From: Alectryocaccomicrobium faecavium
GTDB lineage: Bacteria; Bacillota; Clostridia; Christensenellales; Aristaeellaceae
Direction: 5' to 3'
DNA: 20,281 nt
NCBI GenBank assembly: GCA_018713425.1
Contig: DVOT01000063.1
Location: 1 to 20,281 of the forward strand
Shown here: one piece after another, positions 7,437 through 13,808 of the stretch
Numbering within the stretch: position 1 is the first letter of the stretch
How the letters are laid out: the number at the start of each line of letters is the position of its first letter
Made by a program: the position numbers and the translations under genes
The notes under the pieces: generated by a model
Databases searched by the model: none
Told to the model about the DNA's origin: nothing
Seen by the model: the letters and a program-made list of their open reading frames with translations, nothing else

Positions 7437-8323
7437 TGAGATTCCTCCTTCAGCGCATCAATCGCCCGGCGCACATGACCGCAGGTGCGCTCAAGCGCAG
7501 CCCGCGCCTGTTCGACAGGTACGCATCCCAGGCTAGCCACCAGGGCAATAGCCAAATCTGAATCTGCTGCCCGATACAGCTCCATCGCTTTCTGTGAAGA
7601 CAGGTTACAGCATTCTTCCAAAGTGCGGTAAGCACGTGTCAAAAGCTTTTGGTTATTTGTACGGATATAACACATGCGGTTGCCATAAACACGCCCCAGG
7701 CGCGTCATGGTGGTGGTACTGATCATGTTGAGCACCAATTTTGCGGCACTTGCAGCCTTCAAACGCGTAGAACCTGTGATAACCTCTGGACCCGTTTCGC
7801 AGCATATCATGACGTCGGCCAAATCTTGTGTCACTTGGTTAGCGGAAACCATAGCGGTAAAAGCTCCCATTTGGCGTGCTTTACGCAGGCCTGCCAGAAC
7901 AAATGGCGTGTGCCCGCTTGCCGCAATGCCAATTACGCAATCCATTTCTCCCGCATGCCATTCTTCTACAGCGCGTGCGCCTTCGCCTTCGCCATCCTCT
8001 TCGCCTTCTTGCGCACAGAATACGGCATTTGTTCCTCCTGCAATTCTTACCTGGAGCCAATCTGGGGCCGTACCAAATGTTGGCGGGCATTCCGCGGCAT
8101 CCATCACGGCTATACGCGCGCTCGTGCCTGCGGCGAGATACAAAACACGCCCGCCGCGGGGATATTGCTCCACCAAAAAGTCTACCACGCGCGCAATGGC
8201 TGGAATCGCCCCACGCACAGCTTTGGGGGGAATGCAGTCTTCATCGTTCATGCGCTCCAAAATTTCCAGCGTCGTTTTTTGGTCAAGATCTAGCGTATTT
8301 GAATTAATATCTTCCGTTGACAT
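7433..8323 (-). CDS. murQ: N-acetylmuramic acid 6-phosphate etherase
   Basis: Cleaves the lactyl ether of MurNAc-6-P to give GlcNAc-6-P and D-lactate, the key step in recovering peptidoglycan sugar. The 296 residues show the whole MurQ pattern: a sugar-phosphate loop LAAGTSAR (63-70), AECPPTFG with E78, an acidic EGEED segment near 106-110, the SIS-domain motif IAASGHTPFV (about 133-142) and PEVITGSTRLKA (179-190). ATG 8323 is chosen over GTG 8329 because GAGAGG lies five bases before it. The loop is normally GAGTSGR, and two Gly are Ala here. The gene starts 9 bases after the rpiR stop and overlaps the kinase by 4 bp. Confidence 0.92.
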   Translation of the reverse strand: MSTEDINSNTLDLDQKTTLEILERMNDEDCIPPKAVRGAIPAIARVVDFLVEQYPRGGRVLYLAAGTSARIAVMDAAECPPTFGTAPDWLQVRIAGGTNAVFCAQEGEEDGEGEGARAVEEWHAGEMDCVIGIAASGHTPFVLAGLRKARQMGAFTAMVSANQVTQDLADVMICCETGPEVITGSTRLKAASAAKLVLNMISTTTMTRLGRVYGNRMCYIRTNNQKLLTRAYRTLEECCNLSSQKAMELYRAADSDLAIALVASLGCVPVEQARAALERTCGHVRRAIDALKEESQ

Positions 8324-8332
8324 ATGCACCTC

Positions 8333-9205
8333 TCACTGTTTTCCATGGGATTTTTTCCCATGCTTAAACCCCTCCATGGCCGTAATATTGTTAGACACGC
8401 GCAAAACACCGGACATAGATGCATCATAATCCAAGAGCATCGTAGCGATAAACATGGCATCGATCACAGATAGCTGGCTTGTGCGCGATGTGATGGCCAC
8501 TTTATGCAAGGGGCTCTCCCGGGTGACCGTCGCAAGCAAGACTTCGCTAAATTGCGCAATTCGTTCCCGAGGATATGTCGTTATACCAATAGTATGCACG
8601 CCTCTTTTCATAGCCAATTCCATGGCTTCACAAACTTCTTGCGTAGCGCCCGAATGCGACACGCCGACGACCACGTCTTGCTCGTTATAATGGCTAATGG
8701 CAACAATTCCCGCATGATAGTCTGCGTGAAAAAAGGCCTGCCGTCCGCTGCGCAAAAAGCGCAGCATTGCATCCTGGCATACAATTCCTGAAGTCCCCAT
8801 GCCTACAAAGAGCAGATTGCGGCTGGACACGATCAGTGCCGCCGCTTTTTGCACGGCGTCAAAATCCATAGCCTGCAGAGTATCTTCTATTGTTTGCGCA
8901 CTCGCCATCAGCACACGGGAAACTTCCTGCTCCAATTCGCCTTCGTTGCGAATATCCATCACATAATCATCATGTGCGGAGGCATTTTGCGCCATGCCAA
9001 GGCAAAAAGAACGAAATCCATCATAGCCCATGTTTTTGCAAAAACGCATGACTGTTGCCTCGCTCACGCCTGCCCGCCTTGCAACGCTTTGCACGCTCTG
9101 GGTGATGGCTTCTGAAATATTTCCCATGACATAATCCGCCACTTTGCATTCGCTCGGCGTAAGAAGATCGTATCTAGCAGCGATGCGGCTGACACTATCG
9201 TGCAT
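8333..9205 (-). CDS. RpiR-family transcriptional regulator (MurR-like)
   Basis: DNA-binding regulator expected to sense a sugar phosphate. The 290 residues have an N-terminal RpiR helix-turn-helix (about 1-75, recognition region SVQSVARRAGVSEATVMRFCKNMGY at 37-61) and a SIS domain (about 120-255, with LLFVGMGTSG and VVVGVSHSGATQEV). ATG 9205 follows a GAGG 7 bases upstream. It stands immediately before murQ, as murR does in other bacteria, so MurNAc-6-P or a related phosphate is the likely effector (inference). It may control the operon promoter at 12702-12732 and a weaker internal promoter at 9327-9356. Confidence 0.88.
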   Translation of the reverse strand: MHDSVSRIAARYDLLTPSECKVADYVMGNISEAITQSVQSVARRAGVSEATVMRFCKNMGYDGFRSFCLGMAQNASAHDDYVMDIRNEGELEQEVSRVLMASAQTIEDTLQAMDFDAVQKAAALIVSSRNLLFVGMGTSGIVCQDAMLRFLRSGRQAFFHADYHAGIVAISHYNEQDVVVGVSHSGATQEVCEAMELAMKRGVHTIGITTYPRERIAQFSEVLLATVTRESPLHKVAITSRTSQLSVIDAMFIATMLLDYDASMSGVLRVSNNITAMEGFKHGKKSHGKQ

Positions 9206-9223
9206 GTAACTTCCTCATTTCTC

Positions 9224-9338
9224 TTGTGATATATTTCCTTTCGGCGCCCGGATAGGGCGCCGAAAGGCGGAAGCGCCGTCTTAACGAAGCAAACTTGCGC
9301 TGCAAAAGCGCGCCGCTTCCAAATTTAGTATATCACAA
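9224..9338 (-). ncRNA. Three-way-junction-like structured intergenic element
   Basis: Three nested or adjacent inverted repeats fill the space between the binding-protein gene and rpiR. Outer stem P1 is TTGTGATATA (9224-9233) with TATATCACAA (9329-9338), 10 perfect bp. P2 is CCTTTCGGCGCCC (9237-9249) with GGGCGCCGAAAGG (9255-9267), 13 perfect bp and a 5-base loop. P3 is GGAAGCG (9269-9275) with CGCTTCC (9314-9320), enclosing a smaller GCGCT/AGCGC hairpin (9297-9311). P1 begins just after the stop codon and ends just before the rpiR SD. No T run follows P2, so it is not a standard terminator. It may be an mRNA processing or stability element, a cis-regulatory RNA, or a miniature repeat. Confidence 0.5.
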
Positions 9339-9356
9339 TTCATTGCGCCGTGTAAA
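9327..9356 (-). promoter_or_regulatory. Possible internal promoter for rpiR-murQ
   Basis: On the minus strand TTTACA (complement of 9351-9356), an 18-bp spacer and TATACT (complement of 9327-9332), with TG one base before the -10. It overlaps the end of the binding-protein gene. The -10 overlaps the P1 repeat of the structured element, so a bound protein could occlude it. Confidence 0.4.
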
Positions 9357-10779
9357 TCTCCGTGGCTTCCTGTATCCATTGCTCGCCGCCATTTTCCAAA
9401 TAGTCTTGGATATACCTATCGTATTCCTCCTGCATATCTCCCTGCGTAAGCAGCAAAGCGCTAAACATCTCCTCTGGATTAAAACTAATGTAATCCGCCG
9501 CCTCCGGCAAGTAAGGCAAATCGACATATGCGCAATTGTGCTCATTGGCAATTTGATAGCCGTATTGCGTAGTTTCCGTAAGCAGCTGATCCTGCATGCC
9601 ATTATAACGCAAAGTGGGCCAATAGCAATATACGCCATCATCGCGTTGTTTGCTAGAATCTGTATACTCTCCTAAATACGTAATTCCACCTTCTGAATTC
9701 CACTCCCAGTGTTTGCCTTCGATGCCCGCATAAGCCAGCTGATTTCCCTCTTCGCTGCACAGAAAATTGAGTAACCGCATTGCAGCGTCTGGATGCTTTG
9801 CGTTGGCAGTAATCGCCAGGAACGAAGAATCAATCACCATTGCAGAACCCGCGGAACCCGTCGGCCCTTCGATCCAAGTGTATGTCATTACCGGGAGCGG
9901 ATCCTCCGTATACCTGCCCGGATACCAGTTGTTTGTAGTGCCGGACGGGGCGCCATAATAAAAACCATACGTACCATTCCATAGCTTTTCTAAGCAGCTC
10001 ATATTGGGTATGGTCAAAAAGTCCGGCTCTATCAATCTCTCCTCATACAATTTACGGATAAAAGATACGGCTTCCAAATAATTTGGATGCATGAAATATG
10101 GTTTAACTTCGCCATTTTCTAGATACTGCACACCATAAGGCACCCCGTACATGCCAAACAAAAACTCTATCGTCGTTGCAAAATTCATGGTTACACCCAA
10201 GCCTATGGTGTCGTCCTTTCCATTGCCATCGGGATCGTTTTTCGTAAAGGCCACGAGCACATCATAAAATTCATCGATGGTCGTGGGAACCTCTTTCCCA
10301 ACAGCGTCCAACCAATCCTGCCGCACCATCAGCGCATTGCCGGTGGAAAATGCATTGAGCAGAATGCCATAGAGCTTACCATCGATGTATGCTGCGCTTT
10401 GCTCAAAGAACATGCCGCGGTTTTGCACGATGTCTGGCCCATACTCTGCCAGCAAATCGTCCAAAGCGAGAACCACTCCATTTTCCACAAGTTCCAGCGC
10501 TTCGGTTTTCCCGCCGCGTAAGATAATATCCGGCAGCATACCCGCTGCGGCCAGTGTATTGTACCGTTCTTCCAGCGCAGAGCCTTCAACCACCAATGGT
10601 TGGAAATCAATCTGCGTACGCTCGCAAATTTCCTGCAAAACGGAATTTTCCGCCGCTGGTAGCTGACTGGTTTGCAACAAGGCTGTTACGACAGGCCTTT
10701 CATCTTCTGCAATAGAAAATGAAGCATTCAAAAACGGCAACATCATTAACACTACCATAGCAAGAGACAACTTTTTCAT
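9340..10779 (-). CDS. Extracellular sugar-binding protein of a CUT1 ABC transporter (LplA/LipO type)
   Basis: Captures the sugar outside the membrane and delivers it to the two permeases encoded just upstream. It has 479 residues with a secretion signal (MKKLSLAMVVLMMLPFLNASFSIA, about 1-24) and a family 1 solute-binding fold. Typical pieces are the NDPDGNGKDDTIGLG loop and the late segment with ITANAKHPDAAMRLLNFLCSEEG. ATG 10779 is supported by AGGAGG 7 bases upstream; longer in-frame starts lack an SD. Unlike most Gram-positive binding proteins there is no lipobox cysteine after the hydrophobic stretch, so signal peptidase I cleavage or retention as a membrane anchor is implied. The ligand cannot be read from the sequence. 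The gene lies 73 bases after the second permease. Confidence 0.88.
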   Translation of the reverse strand: MKKLSLAMVVLMMLPFLNASFSIAEDERPVVTALLQTSQLPAAENSVLQEICERTQIDFQPLVVEGSALEERYNTLAAAGMLPDIILRGGKTEALELVENGVVLALDDLLAEYGPDIVQNRGMFFEQSAAYIDGKLYGILLNAFSTGNALMVRQDWLDAVGKEVPTTIDEFYDVLVAFTKNDPDGNGKDDTIGLGVTMNFATTIEFLFGMYGVPYGVQYLENGEVKPYFMHPNYLEAVSFIRKLYEERLIEPDFLTIPNMSCLEKLWNGTYGFYYGAPSGTTNNWYPGRYTEDPLPVMTYTWIEGPTGSAGSAMVIDSSFLAITANAKHPDAAMRLLNFLCSEEGNQLAYAGIEGKHWEWNSEGGITYLGEYTDSSKQRDDGVYCYWPTLRYNGMQDQLLTETTQYGYQIANEHNCAYVDLPYLPEAADYISFNPEEMFSALLLTQGDMQEEYDRYIQDYLENGGEQWIQEATEIYTAQ

Positions 10780-10852
10780 CCCAATTCCTCCTATGCTTTG
10801 TTTATCTGTGAAAGCGTCATTCCGGCGTCGACTTTCCGGCACTTCGCTTCCA

Positions 10853-11728
10853 TCATCCCTTAATTGAACCGATCATCAAGCCTTTGATATAATACTTGTG
10901 TACAAATGGATATGCAATAACTACAGGGACTAAGGATAACGTGATCGCCGCCATCTTCACTGATTCTTCAGTCAGCGCACCCACATCCAAAAGTCCACCC
11001 GAACCGGCCAATGCCTGATAGGAACTATCCAGCATCATGCTACGCAAAAACACCTGAAAAAGCATATACTCCTGGTTATTAACATAGATCATACCATCAA
11101 ACCAGCTATTCCAGTGACTTACACCTGAAAACATTCCTATCGCGGCGATCACCGGGATGCTCACTGGCAACACAATGTGCAGTAGAATCCGCAAGGGGCC
11201 GGCGCCTTCAATCAAAGCGCTTTCCTCCAATTCCTCTGGCAGGGACAAAAAATATGTTTTCATTACAAACATATTGTAAGCGCTAATTGCGCCAGGCAAA
11301 ATATAAATCAATGGATTATCATATAAACCCAGTGTACGCATCAACAAAAAACTTGGAATCAACCCTCCGCTAAAAAGCATGGTTAAAAAGATCATAGTAT
11401 TCATCGCGTTCCTTCCAACCAAATCGCGTCTGGAAAGTGCGTATGCTAAAGATGACGTCATAATCAAATTGAAAGGAACGCCAATGCAAACACGCAGCAG
11501 GCTATTGCGCAGCGAAACAAATGCATTTCTTGCGCCAAGCAATATTTTATATTGCCCCAGTCCGAATCCTTTTGGCCAAAGAAATATGCCTCCCTCCATT
11601 GCCTTAGCGCTATCGCTTAAAGAATACATCAGCACATGCCAAAATGGATAAATCGTAAGAATGGAGGCAAAAAATAGCACTACTACAATCGTGGTATGTC
11701 CTACCTGCTCCCCTACTCCGCGTTTCAT
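10853..11728 (-). CDS. CUT1 sugar ABC transporter permease, LplC/MalG type
   Basis: Second integral membrane subunit of the sugar importer. It has 291 residues and about six hydrophobic segments, starting with TTIVVVLFFASILTIYPFWHV. The cytoplasmic EAA loop that docks the ATPase is LPEELEESALIEGAGPLRIL, followed by the HIVLPVS segment. The ATG at 11728 has GAGGAG about 11 bases upstream; an in-frame GTG four codons earlier abuts that SD and is unlikely. It starts 15 bases after the stop of the first permease. No ATP-binding subunit is encoded here, as is usual for CUT1 systems that share an MsmK-type ATPase. Confidence 0.9.
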   Translation of the reverse strand: MKRGVGEQVGHTTIVVVLFFASILTIYPFWHVLMYSLSDSAKAMEGGIFLWPKGFGLGQYKILLGARNAFVSLRNSLLRVCIGVPFNLIMTSSLAYALSRRDLVGRNAMNTMIFLTMLFSGGLIPSFLLMRTLGLYDNPLIYILPGAISAYNMFVMKTYFLSLPEELEESALIEGAGPLRILLHIVLPVSIPVIAAIGMFSGVSHWNSWFDGMIYVNNQEYMLFQVFLRSMMLDSSYQALAGSGGLLDVGALTEESVKMAAITLSLVPVVIAYPFVHKYYIKGLMIGSIKG

Positions 11729-11743
11729 TATAGCATCCACTCC

Positions 11744-12652
11744 TCACATCAAAGCGCTGTCGCGATCATATTTTTTCACCAAGTAGTTGGTTCCAAGCAC
11801 AAATACCAGAGATAGTGTCGATTTAAAAAGACCCGCTGCAGTGGATAGACTATATTCTGCATCTTGCAATCCCATACGATACACAAATGTATCAATAATA
11901 TCGCCGGTACGAATCGTAGCGGAATTCATAAACGTTAGTATTTGATCGAAATCCGCTCCTAATAAATCACCCAGTCGCAAAATCCACATTGTAATAATCG
12001 TCGGAAAAATGCAAGGAAGTGTCACGTTCGTCATTTGTTTCCAGCGCCCTGCGCCATCGATCTGTGCAGATTCATACAGCTGTGGATCAATCCCCGCAAT
12101 GGCGGCCGTATACATAATAGAGGCAAATCCTACATTGCGCCAGCTGTGCAAAAATACCATAAGGGGTCGAAACGCGGTAGAAGAAATCAGCAAGTTCGGC
12201 GTATTCGCACCAGGGAATAAAGTTTCCCAAATGGCTACAATCAGCCCCGTAGTGGGGGATAAAATTGCGTACGCCAAGCCGTATATCACAACCCAAGAAA
12301 TAAAGTGTGGCAAGATCAATGCCGTAGAAATGTACTTATTATATCCTTTGCTACGAAGTTCATTGAGCATGAGTGCAAGAATAATGGAAAGTGGAAAACC
12401 TGTAACCGTTTTTTCCAGGCAGATAATCACAGTATTCCAAAATGCCCTAGAAAAATTCGCCAACCCAAACAATCGTTGGAATACCTCTAAACCCATCCAG
12501 GGACTACCCCATATTCCCTTGTAGATATTATAATCTTTGAACGCTATGATAACGCCATACATTGGAAGATAATGGAATATCAAAAAATACGCTAAGCCCG
12601 GCAATGCCAGTGCGTAATACATACGCTGTCTCTGTATGCGCCGCCAAAGCAT
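11744..12652 (-). CDS. CUT1 sugar ABC transporter permease, LplB/MalF type
   Basis: First gene of the operon and first membrane subunit of the importer. It has 302 residues and about six membrane segments, the first being YYALALPGLAYFLIFHYLPMYGVII. The EAA loop is DPQLYESAQIDGAGRWKQM. It belongs with the LplB/YteP-like permeases that pair with LplC-like partners. ATG 12652 has GGAGGAG 6 bases upstream; an ATG five codons earlier overlaps that SD and is rejected. Base composition is clearly poorer in GC than the flanking housekeeping genes (about 35% in the 60 bases from 12301). Confidence 0.9.
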   Translation of the reverse strand: MLWRRIQRQRMYYALALPGLAYFLIFHYLPMYGVIIAFKDYNIYKGIWGSPWMGLEVFQRLFGLANFSRAFWNTVIICLEKTVTGFPLSIILALMLNELRSKGYNKYISTALILPHFISWVVIYGLAYAILSPTTGLIVAIWETLFPGANTPNLLISSTAFRPLMVFLHSWRNVGFASIMYTAAIAGIDPQLYESAQIDGAGRWKQMTNVTLPCIFPTIITMWILRLGDLLGADFDQILTFMNSATIRTGDIIDTFVYRMGLQDAEYSLSTAAGLFKSTLSLVFVLGTNYLVKKYDRDSALM

Positions 12653-12701
12653 TATAGACTCCTCCATTCGTAATTTTATTTCTTATTTTCTAAATCCAGT
12701 T

Positions 12702-12732
12702 ATATTATTACATATTTACACAAGCCTGTCAA
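12702..12732 (-). promoter_or_regulatory. Promoter of the amino-sugar operon
   Basis: On the minus strand a perfect TTGACA (complement of 12727-12732) precedes overlapping -10 candidates: AATAAT at 17 bp (complement of 12704-12709) and TAATAA at 16 bp. The start would be near 12697, giving a leader of about 45 bases. DNA upstream (12733-12830) is extremely AT-rich and could act as an UP element. Confidence 0.75.
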
Positions 12733-12763
12733 TAGAAATATATGTTATATTTAAAGGTGTTCT

Positions 12764-12785
12764 ATATAATATATTCATATTATAT
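12764..12785. promoter_or_regulatory. AT-rich dyad upstream of the operon promoter
   Basis: ATATAATAT (12764-12772) and ATATTATAT (12777-12785) are perfect 9-bp arms around ATTC, centred about 45 bp upstream of the -35 box. It could be an activator or repressor site, but such dyads arise easily in AT-rich DNA. Confidence 0.3.
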
Positions 12786-12840
12786 CAACAATATATTTAT
12801 AAGTTTTGTATATTATATCCTAGAATTATCCACACACAGC

Positions 12841-12869
12841 TTGATTTGCCACTGGAAATGTGATACAGT
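12841..12869 (+). promoter_or_regulatory. Promoter of the pseudouridine synthase gene
   Basis: TTGATT (12841-12846), a 17-bp spacer and TACAGT (12864-12869), with TG one base before the -10. The start would be near 12876, followed by SD GGAGG at 12879-12883 and ATG at 12891. Confidence 0.65.
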
Positions 12870-12890
12870 AAACCCCATGGAGGCGAGGCG

Positions 12891-13808
12891 ATGAAAACGC
12901 TCAGGCACACGATCGCGCCGGAGGAAGAGGGGCGCATGGTCAAACAAATCGCGCGTGGAGCCATGGGCGCGTCGCATCGCCTATTTTCGCAGGTGAAGTT
13001 CGCGGGTGGCGTGCTGCTGGATGGCGAGCGCGCACTGGCCAACGCGCGCGTGCGCGCGGGCCAGGTGCTGGAATTGCGCCTGGCGGAAGAAGCCGCGCCA
13101 GAGGCAGATGCTACGCATCCGGCGGGCGCGGTGAACATCGTTTATGAAGATGAAGATCTGTTCGTGGTGGACAAGTGCGCGCCGCTGCCCTGCCAATCCT
13201 CCGCGCGGCAGACGGGGGACACGCTGGAAGCGCGCATGCGCGCGCAAATGCCAGGCTGGACGTTCCGGCCCGTGAACCGGCTGGACAAGGGCACCAGCGG
13301 GCTGATGGTGGTCGCGCGGCACGCCCACGCGCAGGACGCATTGCAGCGCGATTTGCATACGGACGATTTTGTGCGCGAATACCTGGCGGTGGTGGAAGGC
13401 GCGCCGCAGGCAGAAGAGGGCTGGATCGATGCGCCCATCCGCAAGGCGGCGGGGGCGACCATCCGGCGCGAAGTGGGCGAAGGCGGCCAAAAAGCGCGCA
13501 CGCACTTTTGTGTGGAAAAGCGCGGCGCGCTTTCGCTGGTGCGCCTGCGCCTTTTGACGGGCCGCACGCACCAAATTCGCGTACACATGGCCTATATGGG
13601 TTGCCCGGTGTTCGGCGATTTTCTCTATGGCGCGGAAAGCCCGCGCCTGCCGGGCCGGTTCGCGCTGCACAGCGCGTATATCGCCTTCCGGCACCCGGAA
13701 AGCGGAGAGCGGATGGCGTTTGCCTCCCCGCTGCCGGAAGAACTGGCGCGCTTACTCATCGAAGATGCCGCCCTCGAGCGCGCTGCGCGCGGCGAGGATG
13801 TATTTTGA
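12891..13808 (+). CDS. RluA-family RNA pseudouridine synthase
   Basis: Converts specific uridines of ribosomal RNA or tRNA to pseudouridine. The 305 residues show an N-terminal S4-like RNA-binding region (about 1-65), then the RluA catalytic domain with VNRLDKGTSGLMV containing catalytic D132, and the conserved TGRTHQIRVHMAYMGCPVFGD near 223-243. The RluC/RluD/YhcT-like target cannot be told apart. The ATG is preceded by GGAGGCGAGG. Its last 57 bp overlap the 3' end of the convergent GTPase gene. GC is very high, matching the other housekeeping genes. Confidence 0.92.
   Translation: MKTLRHTIAPEEEGRMVKQIARGAMGASHRLFSQVKFAGGVLLDGERALANARVRAGQVLELRLAEEAAPEADATHPAGAVNIVYEDEDLFVVDKCAPLPCQSSARQTGDTLEARMRAQMPGWTFRPVNRLDKGTSGLMVVARHAHAQDALQRDLHTDDFVREYLAVVEGAPQAEEGWIDAPIRKAAGATIRREVGEGGQKARTHFCVEKRGALSLVRLRLLTGRTHQIRVHMAYMGCPVFGDFLYGAESPRLPGRFALHSAYIAFRHPESGERMAFASPLPEELARLLIEDAALERAARGEDVF

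Noticed and set aside
5812..8323. Standard sialic acid (Nan) cluster
   Set aside because: NanE is present, but NanA lyase, a ROK-type NanK and a sialic acid transporter are not; MurQ points to muramic acid instead.
9237..9267. Intrinsic terminator between the binding protein gene and rpiR
   Set aside because: The stem is strong, but no T run follows on either strand; it is treated as part of a larger structured element.
12889..12905. Catabolite-response (cre) site at the start of the pseudouridine synthase gene
   Set aside because: The 5' half resembles cre, but the conserved C and W at the 3' end are missing and the location inside the coding start is unlikely.
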